Source: Piscicola geometra (Eukaryota > Annelida > Clitellata > Hirudinida > Piscicolidae). Taken from it: 64,000 nt of DNA. Position 1 is the stretch's first letter. Every line of letters begins with the position of its first letter. The notes beneath the pieces are model-generated. The model did not search any database and was not told the DNA's origin. It saw nothing but the letters and a program-made list of their open reading frames with translations. The stretch is taken from contig OX030959.1 in assembly GCA_943735955.1 (NCBI GenBank), forward strand, positions 451,225 through 515,224, written 5' to 3'. This document shows positions 1 through 13,615 of this stretch, piece after piece. Position numbers and translations under genes: made by a program.

Positions 1-2785
1 TTAGAACAACACCTGCATTACACACCACTCAGCACATTAAAGATCGGATCCAGATTAGATTGGGGTGCTGTCCTACAATAATTGTGTTTCCTTAATGAAG
101 GTGGGATGATGTGAATGGCTTGAAAGAGGAATATTAACCCTTGCTTTTCTGTCCTACTCTGACTCTATTCATGCAAAAGCAAACATACACAGACATATTC
201 ACAAGCAAACACATCAGGTGAGCAGGCATGCAAACAGGTGCTTGTGTGACTGGCATAATGGGACGCTACAATGGCTTCGAGACGTTTCGCTCTGGTGACA
301 TTCTAATACAGGTGAGTTTTCAACGTTTAATACACGTGTTAAAAGTAATTAATTGAAATTGCAAACATAATTGTCTGTTTTTTTCTATCATAAGGTTTGT
401 GACTCAAAAGTAAGAATAATCATTAAAGCAAATTTTCAAACCTATAATTATATGTTTATTAATGTATTATTCTAAAACTAATTGAATAAATGATTTACTA
501 GAATGGAAGTTGGAAGGAAAGAAAAATGGATTAAAGAATAAAGAAACTTCAGCTTCAACCATCATCACTCTGACCCTTACAACGAAACAATAAGCAAAGA
601 AAACATTGTAAATAAATTATGGCAATAAAGATGATAACAAAAAACTATACACAAATATTATTAACAAAATAAAAATGATAATAATAATAAAGTATTGTCA
701 CATTAATCTTTATCTAGACGCAGGTCATCGAAGATATTAAAGGGTCATTTAATCACACAAAAGAATAAAATAATAAATTATAAATAAAATTATTATGAAA
801 ATTATCAAATTATATATTAAAGCTCATATATTTAAAAGTCAAATAAATTTTTAAAATCCAAATAGATGGTGAATTGAACAGCAAATGTCAGAGTATTTGA
901 AGCGAACTGGTCTTATCTGCTGAGCCACATTTCCTTGTGACAATCTCTAATAACCTCAGTCATGAAAGACATACCCAGGCATACAAACAAAAATACCGAC
1001 ACTCACACAAATAACTATGTAGACATCCACCGGCACACATAAAAACAGCCAAACATTCGATGCAGCGTCACATACATACGATTCATTAATCATTCTCAAA
1101 AGGATTTGCAGCAATAAGATCCACAGCACTTATGTGTTCTCAGAAGGGTGAAATCAAAATCACCCACTCCCTTCCATCTAACGCAACTTGTTTTAAACTT
1201 TTCTTCTAAGTAATAAGCAACTCCAGTAAGAATAAATATATTTCCCGTTTAATAGATATAAAATATTCCTTGAACTGGGGCGATACCTTCACACCACCTA
1301 GCGCCAGCAGGTCCATTCATAATTATCTTATCTGAATGACATTCTTGTCAATTAACCTTATAACTGTGTGCTATAGGAATGTCCATTAGACATCAAAGGT
1401 GCGATGTGCGGTGGTCACATCAGATCGCTTTAGATTTATGAGCTGATAATATCTGACCTCTATCGCCATTGTGATCTCTATTGTGGAAATATCATCAAGA
1501 GATTTAAGGATTTTTAATTACTTCAATTTTATAATTTAATTAGTAATTTTTATCTTTATTGTATTGTTTATATATTTTTTTATTCCCCGTTAACTACATA
1601 GTTATATAGGGTTTTTCATTAGCACATAAGTAGCGTGTGAGTTCCTAGGCTAATGAAGGTTGAAGACAGGATGCGGCCTTTGTTAGGCACTAGGCTGAAG
1701 AACACTAATGCTGATTGAAATGGCCCTCTAACTCTTGTAACTACTCCTAATGAAGCTTTGTGGTGAAGATATATTCAAAATATATATTTAAAATATGTAT
1801 TAGAATAAAATTCGTTTACGTGAGATGAGTGGCTTTTAAAAGAGTTTAAATGATAGGCAAGATAATGATACTCTTATCACCACCATCCATTCTCTTTATT
1901 TGGACTTGATAGAGAAGCATAAAGAGATTGTATGAGATTGTATAGAATGACTTGTGTAAGGCGCTGAATACCTTGCCCTTCTCACTCACCGCCCAGGAAT
2001 TGAAGCTAGCCTAACGAGTGTAGTAGTGTGCAAGTAATAATGCTTTACTCTTCAGAAAAGAGGGTCATAAGGCATTCTTTAAAGTTTAAAAATTTATTGT
2101 TACATTTTAAATATTTTGTATGCTACTATTTTTAAATAGTTTCAAATAAGCTATATGAGAAGATTACTATTTTTCAAATCTTCAACTTTAACAAAAAACG
2201 GGTTTTAAGTAAATTCCAGATCTGCTTTGAATCAGAAGTGCATTTGTAAGAGTTAAATATCCATTTAGGTACAATGTGGGAGGTTTGTTGAAACTAGATT
2301 GCAGCATTTTTCTTTCTCACTATGTTACACTTTCGCCAATTTCAACCTATTTTAGTACTTTGAAATAAAAAATTCGATGAAGTATCAATCAAGTTTAATT
2401 ATGGGGCAATAACTAAAGCATAACTATAATATATAACAATTTAAAGACGGGCTATTACATTTTAATTGAATTATTTAAAATTTGTTATTAAATAAACATT
2501 TTAAATGAGAGATTAATCAGACGTGTTGAGCACAATGTCATTTGCCACATGTGAGCATCTGGTGCCATTTTAATTATTTGATTCATAAATCTTTGAAACT
2601 TTTATTGACACACTTTTCTATTTGCTTTGTTTATCCATCCATCTATTCACTCATTAATCCATTCTCTAATCCAGTCAAACATCAGTCCAAAAAACATAAA
2701 ATATCAAGTAATCCCCTTAGACGAAACTATAAAAATAATTAAAGTGAACCACTACCCTCAAGCCAATCACCCCACCAGCACGAAC
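1..2785. other. Non-coding stretch left of the robo Ig2 exon (probably robo intron)
   Basis: The donor site of the robo Ig2 exon lies at 2785-2784, so this stretch should be robo intron on the minus strand. I looked for an Ig3-type exon here and saw none. The DNA is AT-rich with no recognised gene. Confidence 0.55.
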
Positions 2786-5700
2786 CTTTCACGACGAGCA
2801 GAGCAGGTCTGCTTTCCTTCTCACCTGCCTCGTTGTAAGCCACACACACATAACTGCCCACGTCCTCCTTCTCGACGGCAGGAATGATCAATGTTCGATC
2901 GTCATCGCTGTCGTAACCCAGACTCTCCTCCAGTTCAACTCCGTCCTTGCGCCACTTGACGTGGGGAGAGGGTTCCCCCTTCGGAGGCAGGCACGTGAAG
3001 GATGCTTCTCCACCGGGCTCCACCTTCGCGTCTTCTGGATGCTTCTCGAACTCATCTTCGAGAACTGTGAAAGATGGTTTTGAGAGGTGCTCTTTGAAGT
3101 GAGAATTTATGGAGTGGTGAGAAGGCTTTTAGGCTATAAAGTTTATAAAATATTGTTTCTGAAACAGCTTTATTTGGGTTTATTCTAGAAATTTAGAAGG
3201 CAAAGGAATCAAAGTGTTTTAAATTATTACAGGCTAATTTGTGGACAAAGGAATGAAAAGATATGAAAGAAAAATTATGAGTGTTGAAGGGTGAATCAGT
3301 TTCCATTGTTTGTTTGATGAAGAACTTGAATGAAAAATCGCAAAACTATTTTTGAAAAGTAGGTTACTTCGAAATGAAGTTGTATTGCTGAGCTTAAGAA
3401 ACTTTGAATAATTTTCAAATAAATTATTTCTGAATTATACGCTCTTTCAAGCCAGTTATGAAAATGTAGCGATGAGGTAACGTCAAATCAAGGGGGAATG
3501 GAGATGGATGAGTGGCTTGGAGAGAATTAATATTGGCAGAATGATTGATATATGATGGATGCACTTTTAAAACAAACAAATGCATTGAAAGGTTTCAGAT
3601 ATTGTTGGATAGATTGATGGATTTGATTAATGAATTGGTGGATGGCAAAGTCGATGCATTGGTGTATGGGCGGATGTATGAATGGATAGATTGATGAATG
3701 GGTGGATGGATAGATTGATGAATGACTGGACGGATGGATGGAGGGATAGATGGATGCCGATGAAAGAAGGAAGGACTGAAAAGAATAAGTGGGTTTATGG
3801 GTGCATGGATGTGGGTGGCTCTTTGAAGCTTGATGTGATGCCTAATTGGAAGGAAGGAAGGTATGATGGAAACCATAAAAGAATCATGCATGAGTGGATG
3901 TAACGGCACCACACTGGAATTGTGAATTAGAAACTTTCAAGCATTTTTTCGTATTTTTCAACGGCTCTCTTATCAAAAATTATCAAACTTATCATTTTGA
4001 ATAAACATGAAGCTTGAAAAATCTAACTAACCACAAAAACAAAATTCAACAATCGTTGTAAATGACTATGACACTCTGGATAGCACAACAACACATGCAG
4101 ACTGTCACATTTTGTAATTAACCCCTGGTCTTAAAGTCACACTATTAGGAAATGCTATTGATAAGCCGTCGTGATTAACTGTTCTCGATTGCTCTGGTCT
4201 GCGGAAACGTGTCAGTGTTTGCTCGTTCAGATAACGCATACACTAACTCACTTCACGAACAGATTCATAAACTTTACAAGACTATGAATAGCATTCCCGA
4301 TTATCTCAACTGATTGTGGGGCATATAAGTGGTTTTAATGTATTACGAAATTAGGACTCCAAGTCCAAGCCAATAACAGCGAAGATTGTAGGAGTTATTG
4401 GACATTTCCATTCGGATCCGTGACTTATGCACGCACACACGCACACACAAGGAACTTTTCGTAGGACAGCGATTAGTGGGTCGATAAAGAGACAATGCAT
4501 GGGACTTTTCCACGCCATTACCTCATCTCTCTGATTAATCGTCACAGATACAATACAGTAATACGATCGGTATGCTTGGAAAGATCGGTGTGATGGGGTG
4601 GAGTGTTGATGAGTGCATGGATAGATGGTGGTAGACTGTTGTTGGATATGAAAATAATTCAATACAAATGAAATAGAATTTTATTGACAATTTGATTTCA
4701 TTTTATTGATTTTAAATTGAAAAGAATAAAGAATATCATTTCAGACTCTATGGAATTAAGAGAAAAAAGACAATTCGATACAAAAAGATGGATTGATTGA
4801 TTGATGTGCATTGACAAAAGTATCAGAACAATAATAAAATTCAATTCTTGAAAAATAGTTAATGCAAAAAAGTTTTGTGCAAGAAAGTAAAGCGTAAAGA
4901 CCAAAAGAACTTAATTTGTGGGCAAGCGAGAAGTGAGTAATGGCGGTGTTTTGAATGAGAGGCTCCGAAGAACATTTGTTAGAGTTACTTACATAGACAT
5001 ATACACACAAACAAACTCACAACTTTAAAACATATCTACAGGAGTGAAGAAGGATGCAAGTTTTGAAGAAGTTTGCATAAATAAATGCTTTTATTAGATG
5101 TTTTAGATTAAGTTAGAAAGAATATGTATTTAAATATGCACGTGAAAATTGCAAATGATGAAATAAGCAACGATTTTTAAGAGTATTTGTTGAATTGATG
5201 TGATCACAGTGCACAAAAATTTATAAAATGTTAAGTAAACTTTTGGTCAAATATACGTAATGAGGTTTGAATGAATACAAATTTGCAAGTTTTTTGCTTC
5301 TGATAATGTTTCAACTGCATTGAGAACATTCAAATATCGGTATAGATTCGCTGAAAAGCTCAGTGTTATCCTTTGATCCACTAACCTGAGCACTCATGTG
5401 CCTTCAAACGCCACTTGCTGATAAGCCCCTATCCTACTAATCCCTTCTCTCAGCACCTTATCACGCCCCGTTCTCATCACACACCACTTATCTCGCCATT
5501 CTTTATCAGCATAAGTGATATAGGAATTATTGTGACAGTAATCACGTCTTATCAGCGCAGATCTGCTGGAGAGGGAAGTGCTCGACTTGACTAATGTCAT
5601 CGTCGTCTCTTGCCTTAATCATGTTTGCCTCCTGTTAATTGCTGTTTGCTGGACTGAAAGCATTGAGAATGCTGTTATTGTTATTTCATCGGGCAATTAA

Positions 5701-8700
5701 TCGCTCATTCGTTAGGAGCGATCAGGAATAGTGCTGATTTTTGTGAGAATTTTATAAATTCTTTCTATTCTCAGCTGAATTAAACCAGAATTTTTCTGAG
5801 TTTCTACAAATGGGCCAAAAGTGCATGCGTGAAAAATAGGCTGACAGTTCATTGTCAGTTTCGATGCCTTTAAATTTAAAATTTGAAGCAAAGCACCCGA
5901 AATGCTGATCTAAAAACAAATATTATTGGAAATTTTTAATTTCACGTTCTTGAGTAAAAAATATAATTAAAAGTCACGAATTATTTTTTTTTCTTAGATT
6001 AATTGGCTCACAAAAACCAATTGCTTTACATTAGAATTCAAAAATATGAAAAATTTGAAATTCGAACACTTGAAACTAACAAAAGTTATTCTTTTACATC
6101 TGCCGAGCAGAATAATCAGTTCTAGAACATGCTTGGAACATGACAGGGTGAAGGGTGGCTGGGGATATGAGCGATTTAATTAGATCTACCAGTCGCCCGT
6201 ATGCTAATCAATCTGCTACCCGATGGTGTAACAAAGGACCTTCTGTACAACAACGCTTTGCACTCAGGTGTGCTTCGAGAATGCATTCATCGTCAAACTT
6301 GCATGAATTCACAACATTCTTGAAAAGGCATTTGACAGTGCAATACAGCAATGAATATATTAAAAGTGTTTATAGGCCACAAGGATAGAGTGGAAGCACG
6401 GTTATTCGTGAAATCTTTCGAAAATATTTGATCATATCAAGTCACACAAAAACAGAAAAATAAACTGCGCCATTTGAAATTATACCACCAGTCAAACGCT
6501 TACCGAGTTTTAAAAACTAATTTAAATTAAACAAAAGAACATTAATGAATAATATTAGTAGTATTAAAAATAAATCAATAAGTTAAATGTAAAGTAAAGA
6601 AGATTATGCGCGTAAATGCTAAGCAACCTTCTCAGTGTGTCAGTCACTTTTTTCCGAACTAAATATTTACTGGTTTTCAAATAAATGAAGATGAGAATAT
6701 TCTTCATTAATATTTTTAAACTTATTTTTTTATTTTTATGTTATTGTAAGGGTTTTGATTTAAAATGAAATTCTGATGATTCAAAGATATTAGTAGAACA
6801 ATATATTCACTGGTTGCCAATAGCGAAATGGTTGATTAATTTTTTTTAACATTTGCATTGTTAAAAAATCAATCATAATAGAAGAACTATAAACATCAGC
6901 AATAAAACTAGACGGGTTCACTTCCCTCGTTCATTTCACAGCTTTTGTGTCATACTACTCAGTTTAATATATTTTTTCGGGTTTTATACGTTAAAAAAAC
7001 AATAATATAATCTAAGTTCAACATTTTTATTTCGTTCACTTCATATTCATGGTCATTTTTTTATGTACAATTCTTTTTAAAAGACCAAATACCATCCTCA
7101 ACATCACTACCCACCCAATCAAATTACCCATTGTCATCATCACCATTCGACCACCCTCACGCTCATTAGTTGCAACCAATATGGGGATATTAGTTTAATC
7201 AGAGTTGTGTCAAAGATATTAGAAAGTCCTTATGTGGCCGCCTCTGCTTCACATCAAGACAATTTCATCGAATTTTTTCTATTTAGTATCTTTATATCTT
7301 GGTCTATGTGGTATTTCTTATTAGTATTTTTTATTTTCTTTATCAAGATCTTCTGACAAACTTCAAGATTCTCATGAAAGATTGGAGTGATAGGAATCCT
7401 TTCTATTTTAATTATTATTCTAAGCGAATTATCGATTTGACGTTTCATTGAATACACAAGTTGCGTAAATTTGCTTCAAATATTATTCTACACAACAGAA
7501 TTATGAAAGTTTGCATATTTGACGTTGAGTGACGTGGTATATTGTTATGCATATATTGTAGATATAAATTATAATTTATGATTATTAATGCCTACAACCA
7601 TCAGCTAATTTACTCTATCTTCACTGAAGGGTTAAATTATAAAGATTATTTCGTATATAATTGTTAACAACGTGCAGTGACAGACTGCTTGCTGATTAAG
7701 GACCTACGACTAGAGCATCAATCTCATCAATCGTTTTGTCATCTCTTGTCATCGTCATTCGTCATTGCAAACAAACTTTGCTCCATCTGTCTTTGCATGT
7801 GCTTTTATTATTGTTTTTCATTTGCTTGTGATTATATTTGTGTTTATTTCTTTAAATTTATTCAAGCGCATTCAGGTACTTGTATGAACTCCTCAAGTGA
7901 TTTCTTAATGACTTCTAAAGAGTCAACCACGCATCATGCTTTTATTCTCCGATTCGTTGACTCATTCTCCTACTTACTTCTTTTCCATTATGCATTCCGG
8001 TCACTCTCAAAACGCGCTGACATTCTTCAATACCATTTCAAAGAATTTGAACACAAAACTTATGCACAAATTATTCAGAATTATTTACTTTTGAACCAAG
8101 GCAAACCCAGTGCCAGGCCCGAGCTCTATTACAACTCCACATATCTTAAAATCCAAATAGTTTCATTGCATTCTAATGATACTACCTCAATTACATTAAT
8201 TACTCAGACGTTTTGATGCCTCGATACATCAAATTAATGTTCTCTTTACAACTTCTGCTGCTTAACTTTTGCTTGGCCTTTACTTCTGGTTTTCAAGGGT
8301 TTACCTTTATTCCTTTTGCTTGAGATCAGTACAACGACAGTATGAGCAATTGATATGACCTCCAAAAGAACATAAATTCTCTCTTATAGAAAACCTTTTC
8401 TGATTTTCTTTAATGAAACAACAAATAATAGTTTGATGAGCCCAGGATCGCAAATCATGATTTTGCTTAGAACTCATCATTGACTTTGATTGTCTTCATA
8501 AATATTTATGTTGAATGAAATGTTGACAAGACCTTGATTCGCACTAGAATAAAGTTTCTAAGACTTGTGAGCAGCCTAGAAACATTGGAGTTAATCCAAT
8601 CATTGCATTTGAATGTTCTTCCCTAAAATATTCACAAATCTATCATTGAATTCTTTTAATTTCACCGTAATGAAAGCCACCAAGACTCATAAAGTACCTT

Positions 8701-11700
8701 TAGCAATTGTGGGTACACCCAGTCAAACTGCTTCTCTCCAGAGATAAAATAGTCCAAAAAACATTAGATAAATCTTTGAGAGGTCGCTATTGAGCTATGC
8801 AAGTCACCGAGTGAGAAAATAGCTTAAATCGGTGAATAAACTGTTCAGTATTATATAAAATTAATTGCTCTTGTTTCAAAAGAACATAAAATATTAGCTT
8901 GAAGACACTAGGATGTGAATAAAAATGAAATACTGCTGTTATTGTCTTCATAACTTTCATTAGCACCAATAAAAATTCTATTAATAACACACATAAAAAA
9001 TTATTATTATTTTCAGCTTTGTTACAACATTTTCATCCCATCAACAGCCCATCCGTTATCCAATAATTTGTAATAACATCCTGGAATGTCTCTCTCTTCA
9101 TCATCATTGTCCTCGTCATCTTCATCATCACCATCACCATAATCACCATCTTCATTATGTTCTTCTTTTAACTCTCAACGACCCGGTCATCAAACCCCAT
9201 GAAGACTATCAAGAACCAGAAGGCGCTCTGAAGTTGATTGACCTTCGTCCAAGGGGAAACGTACCGATCATTCAGATACACTTAATTAAGAAGAATCCTT
9301 TAGCACTTCATTTCAATGGCGTTTTCAAATGCTTCCTAGTGAGAGATGGATAGATATCAAATAACTCTTAAACGCCGACTTTTCAAGGCCTAGCCGCTCA
9401 TTACTGCTGTTAACAGACTGCTCCCATCGCCTCTCTAATTGCTTGTTTTGTTGCTCATTATTTTCTGGGTTTATATATTTTTTAATTTTTTCTAAATTTC
9501 GTTTTTATTGAAATTTTTAACGCTTCAGCTGTTGAGTATGGAGGGCATGCCAGATATTATGTTGACGACTGTTTCAACGCAACTCAAAGAATGCTTTTAA
9601 AGTGTTCTAATTGCCTCTTTAACATTTCTAGTATTGCTTTTACTCGCATTTGTACATTCTTTTGCGGAATATAAGAAGATAATGATTAAAATCTCTAGCA
9701 CTATGTTTATAAATATGTCTTCACTACAAAGTATATTTTTTAAATTTTCGAATAGTGTAGACATGCCTCATACTGGCACATCAAGTCGTTCCACTTAGTT
9801 CCAATCACCAGACACTCATCACAGCCTCTCCAGCAATCAACATGGTATGTTTTGCATCAATTCCATCGCAAACATCACGCCTTAATGCCTTCTCAGCCTT
9901 GGAAGCCTTGCCATCTCTTGTGGCGATAGCTTCTGCTCGTCTTTCATTGGAATTCAAGAAAGCCTTCGACGCTAATGAAGCTATTTATGCCATTCTAATT
10001 AGATTCACACTTGGTAAGTGTAACCTCTGCCAATAAAACAGTGCAGTCTAACCCAGTTAATCTTCAACCACTCAAGCTAGTCAACCATACTTTTGAGTGT
10101 GACTCTATGCCTTCGATGGTTCTTAAAACCTTCGGAATAGGCGTTTGTATTTTCAAAAGTAATCACAGAATACTAGTTAAATATTTATTGTAAACATATT
10201 TTTGTTTACATTTTTGAATATTAAATTTATTAAATTTATTAGTAAAGTTTTCAAAAAGAAAGTATTCACTAAAACTCAAAAAACACACGAAATTATTTAT
10301 TTGAATTTTAAATGACCCAAAGTTTTAAGTAATTGTTAGGACGAGCATAAATGGGAACCCAGCAACAAAAAGGCGACAAAGACTTCCATAAGAGTCTGCA
10401 TAATCCACGAAAGAGCACGTAAAAGAACGATGATCATTCGGTTTGTGGAGGACCCTAAAGTTAATGGCTTGCATCTAGTGCTTCAAAAGTTAAGGTTTCA
10501 ATTAAAGGAGAACAATAAACTAGAATAATGAAAATCGTCTTTTCATGCAGACACGCAAATTAAAAATAATAAACTTTAAATTGTAAAATTTAAATTTACA
10601 CATTTGTTTAAACATTTAAAAGGTTAAATAATATTTTTTGTGGTTTTATGAATTTTTTATACATTTAACCGTAGGGATTTGAATAAAGTTGCAAAATATT
10701 TTGTAATAATTTTTCCAAAACAATAATGAATAAACCTTTAAGTTTTGATAAATTACAACTAAAAAAGATTCAAAGCTAGATTTTTATTCATAAAAAGCAT
10801 ATGAAACTTTTCCTTGAATTATTTATAAAAGTTCAATACTATTGAGTTTATCATTAAATTGAATCTAGAAGTAGGAACCTAGAATAGTAGACAATGATTG
10901 ATCATTTAAATGCGTGTGTCTGTCTATCTGTGTATGTGACCATGTGTGTCTGAATTGTAACGTGAAATATGAACTCATAGGATCTATATGGGTATAAGAT
11001 ATAAACTTATGGCGTATATAAGGGGTATAAGATATGAACTCAGAGGGTATATTACGGGTATAAGTTATAAGCACATGCTCACGTGCACACAAACTCATAA
11101 GAACGTCTTGTATGCCGGAGCCACGAGGCAGACGATCAAAGACTCGAAGAGAACCTCTCAAAAACATCGACTTCAAAAGACTGCACAAACATTATGAAAC
11201 AACCTCATTTACGAGATGTTTCCACACACAAAAAAACTCGTTAAATAAATTTTTTTTACGATCTTAAAAACACACAAAAGGGTTTCAAGAAACTGGAGTC
11301 TAGAGTGCTTACAAGGGTCACTGCAGAGAGATATGAGGAATGCTGACTGGGCCGACTTTATTGCCGAGTGCTAAGAGATGCCTAATGAAGAGCAGAGAGT
11401 GTAAGTTATGCAGGTTAACAAAGAATGTGATGATGTAAAGGGATAAAAGAATGGTCATGGAGAAGACGGTGAAGATGTTGGTGATGGTTATGATGGAGAA
11501 AACACAAATGTAGATGAAAAAATGCATTTCCATGCAGAAGCAATAAAGATGCTCCAGTGGAATTTCATAGGCAATAGCAACCGTAGTATGGATAGATGGC
11601 TTTTTGAGGGGGTACAATGAAGGGATGGTAATTGATCACACGAATATGAAAATTAGATGCAAATAAAAAAAAATGAATTGAAATTAAGAAAAAATAAAGT

Positions 11701-13615
11701 ATAAATATAATTAATACGGTAGAGAAAAGCCACAAGAATGTCTTATAAAACTCTTTGAGAAGCATGAAGTGCCATAAAGCACCACAGAAGTGGAATATTG
11801 CATTAGCAGGCTCAATTCTTCATTATTTTCTTCCAAATTCTCGATTGTTTCTATTGTCTGTTTTTCTAATTTATTTGTTTGTAGAAGCGTGACCAGCGTA
11901 TTTTCATAAATAAACTCAACTATTAGTTCTCATCGTCTCCTTTGATCTTCTACAGCTTACTTTGAAGCCACTTTATCTTTGAGAATATTGCTGCACCAGC
12001 CTTTTCTCCTATTTATTTTATCTTTTTCTCCTATAAATCTTTTTTTATATTCTATTCATAATTATTTTAAAGCCTTCCTATCTTCTTGAAAATTTCAAAT
12101 AATGTTAAATGTATTTCTTATTTCTTTATTTCTATTTATTCCTTGTAACTGGACTGATGCTTAACTAAGCCATCCATCACTTTAAATCCATTTTTTAAAT
12201 CCGTAAAATGAGCAAACTTATCGTAAAGAAAAACTATTATTGTTAGAATTATATTTAAAATATTATAAAGATATTTTTTTATAAAAGTATTGCTCTTAAA
12301 ATAGAATTAAAATTTAAAATTTTTGTTAAGAAAGGTTTTCCCATATTTCACGGCCACTTTGTGAGTATTTCAATAGAGACCTAATTGAATTAGAGAATCT
12401 AAGAAGAGATATGGCTCTTTAGAGCATCAAAACTGAGGTGTCAACAGATGAAACAAACACAGGCAAAGATAAGAATTAAAAAAGAAAACTGTAACTTTGA
12501 TCAAGTCACTGGAATCCAATTAAGATTTGGTTTACTCTCGCCTAAAACAAAATTTGCACTCGAGCGTGTGAATAATAGCGTAGTTTGCTATGAAATATTT
12601 TAACGTTAACTCATAGTGTATACCAAGGTGAGAATTGAAAAATGTATTCAAAGGGTGGAGGGTCAACCTCTGGCATATACTAAATATAAAGTTTAAAATG
12701 TATTGATAACATTTTCTCATTCTGTAAACTTTTTTCATTAAAATGTTAAACTAAACATCAAATGTTTTCAAGATGAAAGAAGAAAACATGCAAAGAGGAA
12801 CATCACAGGCAAGGCAGACTGTTCTGTAAGCAGTCTCCAAACCTTATGTTTGTGTACTTTAATGCGACCAGCATAATCTACCTTATCTTTTATTGCTCTT
12901 GCGATTTCTTGAACGATAAATTTAGAAACAGTGCAAGTAATATGAGGATCATAAAGTGGGTCTTTTCATTTTTCGTTTCTTCTATTTTTCCAGATCAATA
13001 ATATCCACTCAAAATTATTTTTAAAAAATTTAAATTCCTCAATATTCGACTCACCAGCCAGGCGAAGAGAGGCCTTAGTGGAGACAGCAAACTTGCCAGT
13101 GAGAGTGTTAGTGGCATTGCAGTAGTACTCACCCACATCGCTCAGCTCATCAATTTTATCGTCCGCAGGTTTTGTTGAAGCCCCACTTTTTCCCCCTTCT
13201 CCAGATGACTTCTCTTTCTTTCCTTTTCTCCCTCCCAAAGCATGCTGCACATGCACAAACACCAAATGACCGCTTGGCAGGAGCATCTTGTTCGATCGTG
13301 GATCTTCTGGAAGGGTTTTGATCTGTCGAGGAGTGGAGTGGCACGTCAAGTCGTTATGTTTCAGATTTTGAGCTTCAACAAAATAGAGATTTTTCAATGA
13401 TTTTAACAGTTTTACGGTGATAATTCATATTTAAATATATATAAATAACAGACTATAGCAGACACTTACTTGTTCGCCATTGTGGTACCAAGTGATTCTG
13501 ATGGGCTGAGACCCTCCCGCCTTGCAGATGAGAGTGGCTGGTTCGTTAGGGTTGACCCACAAGTCCTCAGGATGGATGCGAATGAAGGGCTCAGTAGGGG
13601 TTGGTTGAGAGTGCC
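2786..13615 (-). CDS. robo: Roundabout (Robo) axon-guidance receptor, partial: Ig1 and Ig2 exons
   Basis: Three exons are seen on the minus strand: 13615-13470, 13322-13055 and 3064-2786. All borders are GT-AG and all phases agree (1-0, 0-1, 1-1). Exons one and two encode Ig1. It opens with TEPFIRIHPEDLWVNPNEPA, has the first Cys in LICKAGG and Trp in ITWYHNG, then DPRSNKMLLPSG, which is the signature of Robo Ig1, and the second Cys in DVGEYYCNA. The third exon is Ig2: EFEKHPEDAKVEPGGEASFTC, CLPPKGEPSPHVKWRKDG and DVGSYVCVAYNEAGEKES, all close to animal Robo Ig2. Robo proteins are single-pass receptors for Slit, and Ig1-Ig2 form the Slit- and heparan-sulfate-binding end. Ig1 carries a Lys/Gly-rich insert of about 25 residues before its second Cys. 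The signal-peptide exon was not found, and Ig3 onward must lie left of position 1. The assignment to Robo is strong because Ig1 and Ig2 both match it in the right order. Which Robo paralogue this is cannot be told. Confidence 0.9.
3595..3765. repeat. Degenerate GGAT/GATT tetranucleotide repeat
   Basis: The stretch is made of interrupted GGAT, GATA, GATT and GAAT steps. Such tracts leave both strands open in several frames, which explains the short open frames here. There is no sign of a gene. Confidence 0.7.
5299..5555. promoter_or_regulatory. Homotypic cluster of GATA-factor sites inside the robo intron
   Basis: Five WGATAR matches fall within about 136 bp: TGATAA at 5419-5424, TTATCA at 5458-5463, TTATCT at 5488-5493, TTATCA at 5503-5508 and TTATCA at 5549-5554. 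A further TGATAA lies near 5301. Four of the five are TGATAA in one or the other orientation. The segment is less AT-rich than its surroundings. Site clustering is seen directly; an enhancer role is inference. Confidence 0.3.

Larger units (their letters stand above)
3065..13054 (-). other. 10-kb robo intron between the Ig1 and Ig2 exons
   Basis: This intron of about 9,990 bp separates the Ig1-end exon from the Ig2 exon. It is AT-rich and holds simple repeats (a degenerate 4-bp GGAT tract near 3600-3760 and CAT/CATC stretches near 9090-9150). A cluster of GATA-type sites lies near 5300-5555. No exon with recognisable protein content was found on either strand. An open frame at 7677-8216 and one at 9842-10036 have no family signature. 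Confidence 0.7.

Noticed and set aside
225..311. Possible plus-strand exon ending at CAG-GTGAGT near 311
   Set aside because: One frame is open over a short distance only, no partner exon was seen, and the region should be robo intron on the other strand.
7677..8216. 179-codon open frame on the plus strand inside the robo intron
   Set aside because: It opens only with a GTG, has no domain, no signal of splicing and no codon pattern that sets it apart. An open frame of this length is expected by chance in 64 kb.
9842..10036. Open frame with a consensus GTAAGT donor at its end
   Set aside because: The peptide has no recognisable family and no convincing partner exon on the plus strand.
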